From the NCBI RefSeq assembly GCF_004216895.1, contig NZ_SGXE01000002.1:744001-808000 (forward strand): a stretch of DNA of 64,000 nucleotides, written 5' to 3'. Below the pieces are notes generated by a model, which saw nothing but the letters and a program-made list of their open reading frames with translations, had not been told where the DNA came from and did not search any database. Numbering within the stretch: the first letter of the stretch is position 1; each line of letters begins with the position of its first letter. Below are positions 27,235 through 35,839 of this stretch, in pieces. This DNA comes from Aquimarina brevivitae. GTDB taxonomy: Bacteria; Bacteroidota; Bacteroidia; Flavobacteriales; Flavobacteriaceae. The position numbers were made by a program, and so were the translations under genes.

Positions 27235-27834
27235 ATGATAGCAGTATTAACAGGAGATATTATCAATTCCAGATCGGTAGCGGCTAACTTATGGATGCCA
27301 AAATTGAGGCATATATTAGGTATATACGGAAAAGAGTTTGCGGATTGGGAGATATACAGAGGCGATACATTTCAATTACAACTCAGTCCCGTAAATGCTC
27401 TAGAAGCAGCGATACACATCAAATCTTATATCAAACAATTTAAAGAGTTGGATGTACGTATCGGTATTGGTATTGGAGAAAAAGACTTTAAAGGTAAATC
27501 TATTTCAGAGTCTAATGGCAGTGCTTTTGTAAACTCAGGTTACTGTTTTGATCATTTAAAGAAAAGAACATTAGCCATCAAAACACCTAATACATCGCTC
27601 AATGAAGTGATGAATTTATGTTTGGAACTGGCTACGCTGACAATGGATAACTGGCCACCAGTTACATCAGAAGTTGTGGCGGCAGCGCTTGAAAATAAAA
27701 AATTAAATCAAACTCAACTTAGTAAAGTTTTGGATAAGCCACAAAGTAATATCAGCGAATCATTGAATAGGGCAGGATATGATGCCATACGCAAGCTAAT
27801 AAACGTATACACCACAAAAATAGCCGAATTATAA
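27235..27834 (+). CDS. SatD-family protein: cyclase-like N-terminal domain plus C-terminal helix-turn-helix
   Basis: A 199-residue protein resembling the SatD family of unknown function. Residues 1-110 follow the order of a class III nucleotide cyclase domain: AVLTGDIINSR with D8, EIYRGDTFQL with D44 (the two Asp would be metal ligands), a helix, DVRIGIGIGE (73-82), and GSAFVNSGYCFDHL (95-108), comparable to the GDAVNxAARL helix of cyclases. Residues ~155-185 (KKLNQTQLSKVLDKPQSNIS...) form a helix-turn-helix. The stop codon overlaps the ATG of the DUF3307 gene (TAATG), so the two are coupled. The cyclase resemblance is my reading of the sequence, not an established function. Confidence 0.7.
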   Translation: MIAVLTGDIINSRSVAANLWMPKLRHILGIYGKEFADWEIYRGDTFQLQLSPVNALEAAIHIKSYIKQFKELDVRIGIGIGEKDFKGKSISESNGSAFVNSGYCFDHLKKRTLAIKTPNTSLNEVMNLCLELATLTMDNWPPVTSEVVAAALENKKLNQTQLSKVLDKPQSNISESLNRAGYDAIRKLINVYTTKIAEL

Positions 27835-28547
27835 TGCTTTCATTTTTCTTTAAATTACTGTTATCTCATTTGGTCGGGGACTTTCTATTGCAGCCAACAA
27901 AATGGGTGGAACATAAAACTAAAAAAAAGATCAGGTCACCATATCTGTATGTTCATCTATTGGTTCACTTTTGTGCACTAGTGGTAATTTTACAAACTTC
28001 ATACTGGGTAGGAATATTCGCAGTCATAGGTTCGCATTACCTGATAGATTTATTCAAATTATACTTCACTAAACCATATAATGAGAGGTTATTGTTTATC
28101 ATAGATCAGCTATTACACATCTTGGTTTTAGTAGGAGTTTCCTATTATTATTATCCACAGGATATGGACCTGGATTTTTTGATTACTGATCAGATGATAT
28201 TATTTTTCACATTCTTAATAGTAGTCACCTATGCCGGTTCAGTTATTATTAAGTACTTAATTGCACCCTGGGACAATGAAATTGAATTTGATAATAAATC
28301 CATCCCAGGAGCAGGTAAATATATAGGCATATTAGAGCGTTTATTCGTTTTTAGCTTTGTACTCTTAGGTACCTGGTCTGCTATCGGGTTTTTAATTACA
28401 GCAAAATCGGTATTTAGGTTCGGTGATCTTAATGAAGGGAAAAACCGAAAACTTACCGAATATGTACTTATTGGTACTTTGTTGAGTTTTGGGATTGCAA
28501 TACTCTCAGGATTATTATATAATTATTGTCTAACACTTATAAAGTAA
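27834..28547 (+). CDS. DUF3307 polytopic membrane protein
   Basis: A 237-residue membrane protein with ~7 hydrophobic segments; the N-terminal SHLVGDFLLQPTKWVEHK matches what I know of DUF3307. Four segments carry polar pairs at i/i+4: H12/D16, H41/H45, H68/D72 and D91/H95. In helices such pairs face one side, which suggests a metal site within the membrane, as in membrane-embedded metallohydrolases. Translation is coupled to the SatD-like gene by a 1-bp overlap. The protein ends with membrane helices and has no soluble domain. Function is unknown; the metal-site idea is inference. Confidence 0.8.
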   Translation: MLSFFFKLLLSHLVGDFLLQPTKWVEHKTKKKIRSPYLYVHLLVHFCALVVILQTSYWVGIFAVIGSHYLIDLFKLYFTKPYNERLLFIIDQLLHILVLVGVSYYYYPQDMDLDFLITDQMILFFTFLIVVTYAGSVIIKYLIAPWDNEIEFDNKSIPGAGKYIGILERLFVFSFVLLGTWSAIGFLITAKSVFRFGDLNEGKNRKLTEYVLIGTLLSFGIAILSGLLYNYCLTLIK

Positions 28548-28629
28548 GATATTCCTATTGCTAAAACACTATAAATGAACCTTTAAAAAATCAAAAACTA
28601 CAAATCCGTAAAAAATGCTAGAAAGGGAT

Positions 28630-28659
28630 TTTGAATAAGAGATTTTTTTTATAGATTTG
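28630..28659 (+). promoter_or_regulatory. Histidine operon promoter
   Basis: TTTG at 28630-28633, an 18-bp spacer and TAGATTTG at 28652-28659 fit the Bacteroidota promoter consensus well. The expected transcript start, around 28664, is just upstream of the leader peptide ATG at 28678. Confidence 0.75.
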
Positions 28660-28677
28660 CGCAAGTAAAAAATATCA

Positions 28678-28734
28678 ATGAATACTTTTTTTGTACATCA
28701 TCATCATTCTTACAGCAACGCTCAGGCGAGGTAA
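28678..28734 (+). CDS. hisL: Histidine operon leader peptide
   Basis: An 18-codon open frame, MNTFFVHHHHSYSNAQAR, with four consecutive His codons (28696-28707), between a strong promoter and a rho-independent terminator ahead of hisG. This is the layout of transcription attenuation. When charged tRNA-His is scarce the ribosome stalls on the His codons and an alternative RNA structure prevents termination. CGCTCA at 28719-28724, within the leader, can pair with TGAGCG at 28777-28782, inside the terminator's left arm and loop, as an antiterminator. Confidence 0.88.
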   Translation: MNTFFVHHHHSYSNAQAR

Positions 28735-28767
28735 GTATGGTATGTGTATAAATTAACAATATTATAA

Positions 28768-28797
28768 AAACCCGTTTGAGCGATCAAACGGGTTTTT
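28768..28797 (+). terminator. Attenuator terminator of the his operon
   Basis: A 12-bp perfect stem (AAACCCGTTTGA / TCAAACGGGTTT) with a GCGA loop is followed by a T run, 34 bp after the hisL stop and 53 bp before hisG. Part of the left arm is complementary to the hisL coding region. Confidence 0.88.
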
Positions 28798-28849
28798 CAT
28801 TTTTTACTAACCCGTTTTCTGATTCGTTTAAGCACAAAACTCAACAAAA

Positions 28850-29707
28850 ATGTCTAAAATTAAAATTGCGATTCAAAAAAGCGGTAGACTCAATGAAGAC
28901 TCCGTAAAAATTCTAAAAGACTGTGGTATTTCTATTGATAATGGAATAGATCAGCTCAAAGCCGAAACAAGAAATTTTCCGATGGAAGTGATGTTTCTTC
29001 GTAACGGTGATATACCAAAATACCTTCGAGATGGAGTTGTCGATATAGCAATTATTGGAGAGAATGTTTTGATTGAAAAGGGCAAAGATATCGCTATTGC
29101 AGAAAAACTTAACTTTTCAAAATGTAAAGTATCATTAGCAGTACCCAAAGATTTTAATTACAATTCTATTGAAGATCTTCAAGGTAAAAAAATAGCCACT
29201 TCCTATCCTAATACGGTAACCGAATATTTAGATGCTAAAGGTATTAAGGCCGATCTTCACCAAATTTCAGGATCAGTAGAAATTGCACCTAATATCGGTC
29301 TCGCAGATGCAATTTGTGACATTGTATCTAGCGGTAGTACACTTTTTAAAAATAACTTAAAAGAAGTAGAAGTAATGCTAACTTCCGAGGCTGTTTTGGC
29401 GGTTTCACCTAAAATTTCTGAAGACAATAAAAAAATACTCGAAAAGCTTCAGTTTAGAATCAAATCTGTATTAAAAGCAAGAAATTCTAAATATGTATTG
29501 CTTAATGCACCCAATGAAAAGATAGAGGATATCGTAAAAATTTTACCAGGAATGCGAAGCCCTACCGTTTTGCCTTTAGCAGAAGAGGGTTGGAGCTCTA
29601 TACACACGGTGATTGATCAAGATAAATTCTGGGATATAATTGATGAGCTTAAAGCTGAAGGTGCAGAAGGGATTTTAGTTTGTCCAATAGAAAAAATGGT
29701 ACTCTAA
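28850..29707 (+). CDS. hisG: ATP phosphoribosyltransferase (long form)
   Basis: HisG condenses ATP with PRPP, the first step of histidine synthesis. At 285 residues it is the long form, with a C-terminal ACT-like regulatory domain (KNSKYVLLNAPNEKIEDIVKILPGMRSPTVLPL...) that confers histidine feedback inhibition without HisZ. N-terminal motifs: KIAIQKSGRLNEDSVKILKDCG, DVAIIGENVL and the PRPP-binding DIVSSGSTL. Its TAA stop shares an A with the hisD ATG. Confidence 0.97.
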   Translation: MSKIKIAIQKSGRLNEDSVKILKDCGISIDNGIDQLKAETRNFPMEVMFLRNGDIPKYLRDGVVDIAIIGENVLIEKGKDIAIAEKLNFSKCKVSLAVPKDFNYNSIEDLQGKKIATSYPNTVTEYLDAKGIKADLHQISGSVEIAPNIGLADAICDIVSSGSTLFKNNLKEVEVMLTSEAVLAVSPKISEDNKKILEKLQFRIKSVLKARNSKYVLLNAPNEKIEDIVKILPGMRSPTVLPLAEEGWSSIHTVIDQDKFWDIIDELKAEGAEGILVCPIEKMVL

Positions 29708-30996
29708 TGAATAAAGTATATCAACCAAAACGATCAGATTGGGCAGAGGTGCTAAAACGCCCAACACAAACTGTTGAAGATATCGAATCCATTGTGCAGG
29801 ATATTTTTAAGGATGTTCAGCAAAACGGAGACAAAGCGGTTTTTAAATACACTTCTAAGTTTGACAAGGTTACCTTAGATAGTATGCAAGTAACTGAGAA
29901 AGAAATTAGTAATGCGGCTGCACTTGTAAGTACTCCATTGAAAGAGGCCATCTCTTTAGCGAAGAGTAATATTGAAAGTTTTCATACTGCGCAACAGACA
30001 CGAAAAGTTTCCATAATTACTACTACTGGAGTACGATGTTGGCAGGAAAAGCGAGCTATCGAAAAGGTGGGCTTGTACATCCCAGGGGGTACTGCACCCT
30101 TATTTTCTAGTATTTTAATGCTTGCTGTTCCGGCTAATATTGCGGGTTGTAAAGAAATTGTATTGTGTACGCCGCCGGATCAAGAGGGAAACATCAATCC
30201 AGTTATCTTATATACAGCATCCTTGTGTGGAGTCACTAAGATTTTTAAAGTTGGAGGTATACAGGCAATTGCTGCGATGACATTTGGTACAGAAACCGTG
30301 CCAACTGTATATAAAATATTTGGGCCAGGAAATCAGTTTGTCACCGTTGCCAAGCAAATCGCAACCAAATATGGAGTAGCGATTGATATGCCAGCAGGTC
30401 CTAGCGAATTGTTAGTGGTTGCTGATGATAGTGCTCATGCATCCTTTGTAGCCTCAGATTTATTAAGTCAGGCAGAACATGGTAAAGATAGCCAGGTGAT
30501 TTTGGTATCAACTTCTAAAGAATTAATTGATAAAGTCGAACAAGAAATTGAGAAACAACTACCCCTTTTACCACGAAAAGATATTGCAGCAACAGCTATC
30601 GATAATTCTAAACTGATTTATGTAGAAAACGATGAGATAGCTTTAGCTTTAATTAATGAATATGGTCCTGAACATTTTATCGTTTGTGTGGATAATGAAG
30701 ACTTCTACATCGATAATATAGTAAACGCTGGCTCAGTTTTTATAGGTAATTATACGCCAGAAAGTGCTGGGGATTATGCTTCTGGTACTAATCATACGCT
30801 GCCAACCAATGGTTATGCCAAGCAGTATAGCGGGGTTAATCTGGATAGCTATTTAAAGTCAATGACATTTCAAAAAATTACTAAAGAAGGAATTCAAAAC
30901 ATTGGTGAAGCTATTGAATTAATGGCCGAGGCAGAAGGCTTACAAGCACATAAAAATGCAGTAACCTTAAGATTGGATAGTTTAAATAATAAGTAG
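29707..30996 (+). CDS. hisD: Histidinol dehydrogenase
   Basis: HisD performs the last two oxidations from histidinol to histidine with NAD+ and zinc. It has 429 residues from ATG 29707, which overlaps the hisG stop (TAATG). The open frame reaches 9 codons further upstream, but those codons lie inside hisG and do not match the family. Motifs: EKVGLYIPGGTAPLFSS, IFGPGNQFVTVAKQ, DMPAGPSELLVVAD, LSQAEHGKDSQV (Zn ligand region), EYGPEHFIV (catalytic Glu/His) and SGTNHTLPT. Confidence 0.97.
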   Translation: MNKVYQPKRSDWAEVLKRPTQTVEDIESIVQDIFKDVQQNGDKAVFKYTSKFDKVTLDSMQVTEKEISNAAALVSTPLKEAISLAKSNIESFHTAQQTRKVSIITTTGVRCWQEKRAIEKVGLYIPGGTAPLFSSILMLAVPANIAGCKEIVLCTPPDQEGNINPVILYTASLCGVTKIFKVGGIQAIAAMTFGTETVPTVYKIFGPGNQFVTVAKQIATKYGVAIDMPAGPSELLVVADDSAHASFVASDLLSQAEHGKDSQVILVSTSKELIDKVEQEIEKQLPLLPRKDIAATAIDNSKLIYVENDEIALALINEYGPEHFIVCVDNEDFYIDNIVNAGSVFIGNYTPESAGDYASGTNHTLPTNGYAKQYSGVNLDSYLKSMTFQKITKEGIQNIGEAIELMAEAEGLQAHKNAVTLRLDSLNNK

Positions 30997-31000
30997 GAGG
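30995..31000 (+). promoter_or_regulatory. Perfect Shine-Dalgarno-type sequence before hisC
   Basis: AGGAGG overlaps the hisD stop codon and lies 8 nt before the hisC ATG. Strong SD sequences are rare in Bacteroidota, and most genes in this window have none, so this one stands out. Confidence 0.5.
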
Positions 31001-31008
31001 ACGCTGGT

Positions 31009-32067
31009 ATGAAAATAACACAATTCAACATAGATACACTGATAAGGGATAACGTTAAGCACCTCAAACCGTATTCTTCAGCTAGAGATGAGTATGTCAG
31101 TGATGGTTCAGAAATGGTTTTCTTGGATGCTAACGAAAACCCTTTTGAAAATGGAGTAAATCGGTATCCCGATCCATTACAAAGAAAGGTAAAAGAAATA
31201 CTAGCTGCTCAAAAAAAGGTATCTCCAACTAATATCTTGCTAGGTAATGGTAGTGACGAAGTACTCGACTTGATTTTTAGGGTGTTTTGTGAACCCAAAG
31301 AAGATAATATTATTAGTTTACCACCGACTTATGGAATGTATAAAGTACTTTGCGGTATCAATAATATCGAAAATCGAGAGGTACTTTTAACGGAAGATTT
31401 TCAGTTGGATATTGAAAATATTGCAAAATCAATCGATGAGCATACTAAAATTATTTTTGTGTGTTCTCCTAATAACCCAACAGGGAATACTATTGCTACA
31501 TCGAGTATTGAGCAACTCTTAACAAGTTTTAATGGACTTGTTGTAATTGATGAGGCGTATATCGATTTTTCCGCAAACGAAAGCTGGATCAACCGATTGG
31601 AGCAATTTCCAAATTTAATTGTTACACAAACATTATCTAAAGCTTACGGTCTTGCAGGTATTCGCCTTGGAGTTTGTTATGCCTCACCAGAGATTATCTC
31701 AACCTTAAATAAGATAAAACCGCCTTATAATGTTAACGAGCTTACTCAAAAAAGGGCTTTGGAACGTTTACAACATATAAAACAGGTAAAAGAAGAAGTG
31801 GCTCAACTACTAACTGATAGAAAGAAATTGAATGCTGCTTTACTAGAAGTTCCTTTTATTGAAGAGGTATTTCCATCAGATGCTAACTTTTTATTAGCAA
31901 GAGTGGATGATGCTAATAAAAGATATGATCAACTACTGGCGAAAGGGATAGTGGTAAGAAATCGAAGTACCCAACCGCTTTGTGATAACACTTTAAGATT
32001 TACGATAGGTACGGCACAAGAAAACCAGCAATTGATGGATGCGCTAAGATCAATTGCAGCATCGTAG
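31009..32067 (+). CDS. hisC: Histidinol-phosphate aminotransferase
   Basis: A 352-residue PLP-dependent class I/II aminotransferase, converting imidazole-acetol phosphate to histidinol phosphate. Evidence: LDANENPFENGVNRYPDP, LGNGSDEVLDLIFR, VCSPNNPTGN, VVIDEAYIDFS and the PLP-Lys motif TLSKAYGLAGIRLG. The C-terminal LRFTIGTAQEN is the substrate-carboxylate Arg segment. It is 12 bp after hisD, with a strong SD. Confidence 0.96.
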   Translation: MKITQFNIDTLIRDNVKHLKPYSSARDEYVSDGSEMVFLDANENPFENGVNRYPDPLQRKVKEILAAQKKVSPTNILLGNGSDEVLDLIFRVFCEPKEDNIISLPPTYGMYKVLCGINNIENREVLLTEDFQLDIENIAKSIDEHTKIIFVCSPNNPTGNTIATSSIEQLLTSFNGLVVIDEAYIDFSANESWINRLEQFPNLIVTQTLSKAYGLAGIRLGVCYASPEIISTLNKIKPPYNVNELTQKRALERLQHIKQVKEEVAQLLTDRKKLNAALLEVPFIEEVFPSDANFLLARVDDANKRYDQLLAKGIVVRNRSTQPLCDNTLRFTIGTAQENQQLMDALRSIAAS

Positions 32068-32115
32068 TTAGTTAAAATAATTAATAAAACATAACCCTTA
32101 CTGTAGTAAGGACAT

Positions 32116-33258
32116 ATGAATACAATGAAAAAAGTACTATTTATTGATCGCGATGGAACTATCATCAAAGAAACAGTTGATGAGCAAATTGATGCTTTCG
32201 ACAAAATGATCTTCTATCCTAAAGTTTTTACATATTTAGGTAAGATTGCTAAAGAATTAGATTATGAACTGGTAATGATAACCAATCAAGATGGCTTAGG
32301 AACAGAGGCGTTTCCGGAGGATACTTTTTGGCCCGTTCATAATTTTATAATGAAAGCATTTGAAAATGAAGGTGTTGTTTTTGAACAGGTTTTTATTGAC
32401 AGAACCTTTCCGCACGAAAACGCTGAAACCAGAAAACCAGGTACCGCGCTACTAAAACAATATTTTTCTGATCAATACGATTTAAAAAACTCTTTTGTTA
32501 TAGGCGATCGATTAACAGATATCGAGTTAGCCAAAAACCTTGGTGCTAAAGGAATTTTTATCAATGACAACACCAATTTAGGCACAGGAGAAATTACGGT
32601 GAAACGCGAAGAATTAAACGATTATATCGGCTTAGAAAGCAATGATTGGGAGAGTATCTACGAGTTTTTAAAGTTACAGGATAGAGTTGCTGAAATTGAT
32701 AGAAAAACCAATGAAACCGATATTAAAATCAAATTAAATCTTGATGGTACTGGTAAAAGTACTATTAGTACAGGCTTGGAGTTTTTTGATCATATGTTAG
32801 ATCAGATCGCCAGACACGGACAAATGGATTTAGATATTAAAGTCAAAGGTGATTTAGAAGTAGATGAACATCATACTATTGAAGATACAGCCATAGCTTT
32901 AGGCGAGGTGTTTGCTAAAGCTTTGGGCAACAAACTAGGTATTGAACGCTACGGTTTTTGTTTGCCGATGGATGATTGTTTAGCGCAAGTGGCAATTGAT
33001 TTTGGAGGTAGAAATTGGTTAGTTTGGGAAGCAGATTTCAAACGCGAAATGATTGGGAAAATGCCTACCGAGATGTTTTTTCATTTCTTTAAATCTTTCA
33101 CTGACGGAGCCAAAGCAAACCTTAATATAAAAGCAGAAGGCACCAATGAACATCATAAGATCGAAGCAATCTTTAAAGCTTTTGCTAAAGCTATTAAGGT
33201 GGCGGTAAAAAGAGACCCTGATAAGATGGTACTTCCAAGTACAAAGGGGATGTTATAG
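32116..33258 (+). CDS. hisB: Bifunctional histidinol-phosphatase / imidazoleglycerol-phosphate dehydratase
   Basis: A 380-residue fusion. Residues ~5-165 form a HAD phosphatase: [11 protein letters not shown] with the nucleophile Asp and acid Asp, [19 protein letters not shown], and [16 protein letters not shown]. Residues ~190-380 form IGPD, with [32 protein letters not shown], the second metal-site repeat [14 protein letters not shown], and the LPSTKGML ending. The fused arrangement is the one found in enterobacteria and many Bacteroidota. It carries out two non-consecutive steps of histidine synthesis. The ATG at 32116 is followed by a second Met three codons on, either of which might start. 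Confidence 0.96.
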   Translation: MNTMKKVLFIDRDGTIIKETVDEQIDAFDKMIFYPKVFTYLGKIAKELDYELVMITNQDGLGTEAFPEDTFWPVHNFIMKAFENEGVVFEQVFIDRTFPHENAETRKPGTALLKQYFSDQYDLKNSFVIGDRLTDIELAKNLGAKGIFINDNTNLGTGEITVKREELNDYIGLESNDWESIYEFLKLQDRVAEIDRKTNETDIKIKLNLDGTGKSTISTGLEFFDHMLDQIARHGQMDLDIKVKGDLEVDEHHTIEDTAIALGEVFAKALGNKLGIERYGFCLPMDDCLAQVAIDFGGRNWLVWEADFKREMIGKMPTEMFFHFFKSFTDGAKANLNIKAEGTNEHHKIEAIFKAFAKAIKVAVKRDPDKMVLPSTKGML

Positions 33259-33291
33259 ATTTCTGAGCGATTAACTTAAAGTAAAAAAACA

Positions 33292-33873
33292 TTGAAAATA
33301 GTAATAATCAATTACGGAGCAGGTAATATTCAATCTATAAAATTTGCCATTCAACGTTTGGGGTATGAGGCCGAACTGAGTCATGATGCTCAGGAAATTC
33401 AAAACGCGGATAAAGTAATTTTTCCGGGAGTAGGAGAAGCGAGTAGTGCCATGTCAAAACTTAAAGCTACTCATTTAGATACGGTTATTCCTACATTGAC
33501 CCAGCCTGTATTAGGAATTTGTCTAGGAATGCAGTTAATGTGTAATTATTCTGAAGAAGGCAATACCCAGGGATTAAAAATTTTTGATGTTGATGTACTG
33601 CGATTTAACCATAAGGTAAAAGTACCACAAATCGGTTGGAATCAAATTGAAAACCTTAATTCACCTTTGTTTGAAGGGGTCACTGAAAAGGAATACGTTT
33701 ACCTGGTACATAGTTATTATGCGCCCATAACTGATCAAACGGTGGCACGGTCTACTTATGGACTGCCGTACGCAACGGCCCTGCAAAAGGATAATTTTTA
33801 TGGAGTACAATTTCACCCAGAAAAGAGTAGTAGTACCGGGGAGAAAATCCTGAAGAATTTTTTAGAGCTCTAA
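33292..33873 (+). CDS. hisH: Imidazole glycerol phosphate synthase, glutaminase subunit
   Basis: A 193-residue class I glutamine amidotransferase that feeds ammonia to HisF. Cys nucleophile in LGICLGMQLM, His/Glu of the triad in VQFHPEKSS, N-terminal NYGAGNIQSIKFAIQRLGY. The start is TTG at 33292 (KIVIINYGAGN); no closer ATG is in frame. Confidence 0.96.
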   Translation: MKIVIINYGAGNIQSIKFAIQRLGYEAELSHDAQEIQNADKVIFPGVGEASSAMSKLKATHLDTVIPTLTQPVLGICLGMQLMCNYSEEGNTQGLKIFDVDVLRFNHKVKVPQIGWNQIENLNSPLFEGVTEKEYVYLVHSYYAPITDQTVARSTYGLPYATALQKDNFYGVQFHPEKSSSTGEKILKNFLEL

Positions 33874-33901
33874 ACAAACAACTAAAAACTAGTAACTAAA
33901 C

Positions 33902-34654
33902 ATGCGAATCATCCCAGCAATAGATATCATAGATGGAAAATGTGTAAGACTGTCAAAAGGTGATTATGATACGAAAAAAGTATATAATGAAAATCCCTTA
34001 GAAGTAGCAAAACAATTTGAAGACCACGGTATTCAGCACTTGCATTTGGTCGACCTAGATGGAGCGAAATCTAAGCACATAGTCAATCATAAAATATTAG
34101 AACAAATTGCTTCAAAAACAAACCTAAGTATTGATTTTGGAGGAGGTCTAAAAACCAATGAAGATCTTCAAATAGCTTTTGAAAGTGGTGCTAATCAGAT
34201 TACAGGCGGAAGTATAGCTGTCAAAAATCCTGAAACATTCATCAACTGGTTGGATATATATGGTTCAGAAAAAATTATTTTAGGTGCAGATGCTACTAAT
34301 GAAAAAATAGCTATTAGCGGTTGGGTTGAAGAAAGTGACCAGCAGTTAATTCCGTTTATTCAAAAATATCAAGAAAAAGGGGTTGCTTATGTGATTTGTA
34401 CAGATATTAGCAAAGATGGTATGTTGCAAGGGCCTTCCTTTGAGCTATATGAGAAAATCATCAAACAATGTCAGGGAAATAAAGATAGTAATCCGCTAAA
34501 ATTAATAGCTTCTGGAGGTATTTCAACTTTTGATGAACTCCCTAAATTGGCAGAAATAGGTTGCGAGGGAACTATCATTGGTAAGGCTATCTATGAAAAT
34601 AGAATTACCTTGAAACAATTAGAAGGTTTTATTTTAAATTATAAAAATGTCTGA
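33902..34654 (+). CDS. hisA: Phosphoribosylformimino-5-aminoimidazole carboxamide ribotide isomerase
   Basis: A 250-residue TIM barrel isomerase (ProFAR isomerase). It begins [22 protein letters not shown] with the first catalytic Asp. [16 protein letters not shown] and [20 protein letters not shown] follow. The second catalytic Asp is in [13 protein letters not shown], and phosphate binding is at ASGGIST. Its last 8 bp overlap the start of the tRNA-binding-domain gene. Confidence 0.96.
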   Translation: MRIIPAIDIIDGKCVRLSKGDYDTKKVYNENPLEVAKQFEDHGIQHLHLVDLDGAKSKHIVNHKILEQIASKTNLSIDFGGGLKTNEDLQIAFESGANQITGGSIAVKNPETFINWLDIYGSEKIILGADATNEKIAISGWVEESDQQLIPFIQKYQEKGVAYVICTDISKDGMLQGPSFELYEKIIKQCQGNKDSNPLKLIASGGISTFDELPKLAEIGCEGTIIGKAIYENRITLKQLEGFILNYKNV

Positions 34655-34988
34655 AACAACCCTTAGCTGGAGTGACTTTGAAAAGGTAGATATGCGCATT
34701 GGAACCATAATCGATGCGCAAGTATTTGAAGAGGTATCAAAACCAGCATATAAGCTCTGGATTGATTTTGGAGCAATAGGCACCAAAAAGACTTCTGCAC
34801 AGATTACTCAGTTATATGAGGTTAGTGAGTTGATAGGAAAACAAGTCGTTGCAGTGATTAACTTTCCTCCAAAGCAAATTGCAAATTTTATGAGTGAATG
34901 TCTACTCATCGGAGGATTAGGAGATGGGAAAGAGGTAATTTTAATTCAACCGGATCGTAAGGTATGTAACGGTACAAAAATAAGTTAG
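34647..34988 (+). CDS. CsaA-like tRNA-binding-domain protein inside the his operon
   Basis: A 113-residue single OB-fold protein of the EMAP/Trbp111/CsaA tRNA-binding family: [32 protein letters not shown], the strand-loop [41 protein letters not shown], and an ending typical of CsaA. Known members bind the elbow of tRNA or act as export-related chaperones. It overlaps hisA by 8 bp and hisF starts 2 bp later, so it is translated as part of the operon even though it has no known step in histidine synthesis. Confidence 0.88.
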   Translation: MSETTLSWSDFEKVDMRIGTIIDAQVFEEVSKPAYKLWIDFGAIGTKKTSAQITQLYEVSELIGKQVVAVINFPPKQIANFMSECLLIGGLGDGKEVILIQPDRKVCNGTKIS

Positions 34989-34990
34989 AG

Positions 34991-35746
34991 ATGTTAACAA
35001 AAAGAATAATTCCTTGTTTGGATATAAAAAACGGACGAACCGTTAAGGGGGTGAATTTCGTAGATCTACGAGACGCCGGTGATCCTGTCGAATTAGCTGA
35101 TGTCTATTCCAAAGCTGGTGCAGATGAATTGGTATTTTTGGATATTTCAGCTACTGAAGAACAAAGAAAAACGCTAGCTGATCTTGTCCGAAGCGTAGCA
35201 GAAAAAGTGAATATTCCCTTTACAGTTGGCGGTGGTATTTCCTCTGTTGAGGATGTAGATATTCTTCTTCAAAATGGTGCAGATAAAGTTTCTGTCAATT
35301 CCTCTGCAGTTAAAAACCCGGAGTTGATCAATCAACTGTCTGCTAAATTTGGTAGTCAATGCATTACCGTAGCTATTGATGCTAAGCAAATTGATGGACA
35401 ATGGAAAGTGCATTTAGTCGGGGGCAAAGTTCCAACAGAATTAGACCTGTTCGAATGGGCAAAAGAAGTAGAACAACGAGGTGCTGGAGAAATCCTTTTT
35501 ACTTCTATGGATAATGACGGTACTAAGGATGGATTTGCTAATGACGCCTTGGCTAAACTATCTACGGATTTAAATATACCAATTATCGCTTCCGGGGGAG
35601 CAGGAAATATTCAACATTTTGTGGAATCTTTTACACTAGGAAAAGCGGATGCTGCTTTGGCAGCTAGTGTTTTTCATTTTAAAGAAATAGAAATCATAGA
35701 CCTAAAAGAAGAATTAAGAAAAAATAACATTCCGGTTAGGATTTAA
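34991..35746 (+). CDS. hisF: Imidazole glycerol phosphate synthase, cyclase subunit
   Basis: A 251-residue TIM barrel partner of HisH. It starts [28 protein letters not shown] (catalytic Asp in CLDIKNGR), with [23 protein letters not shown], the second catalytic Asp in [13 protein letters not shown], and ASGGAG. Length and motifs are canonical. hisIE follows after a 93-bp gap with no visible terminator. Confidence 0.97.
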   Translation: MLTKRIIPCLDIKNGRTVKGVNFVDLRDAGDPVELADVYSKAGADELVFLDISATEEQRKTLADLVRSVAEKVNIPFTVGGGISSVEDVDILLQNGADKVSVNSSAVKNPELINQLSAKFGSQCITVAIDAKQIDGQWKVHLVGGKVPTELDLFEWAKEVEQRGAGEILFTSMDNDGTKDGFANDALAKLSTDLNIPIIASGGAGNIQHFVESFTLGKADAALAASVFHFKEIEIIDLKEELRKNNIPVRI

Positions 35747-35839
35747 TGGATGTCATTCCAGACTTGATCTAGAATATGATAAGAAAGGAGTATTTATTCT
35801 TTACATTAAAATGGCTCTAAGGGTAATAATATATTTATA

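Noticed and set aside
29680-29706. Nine-codon N-terminal extension of HisD
   Set aside because: It lies inside hisG and the family start matches the ATG at 29707.
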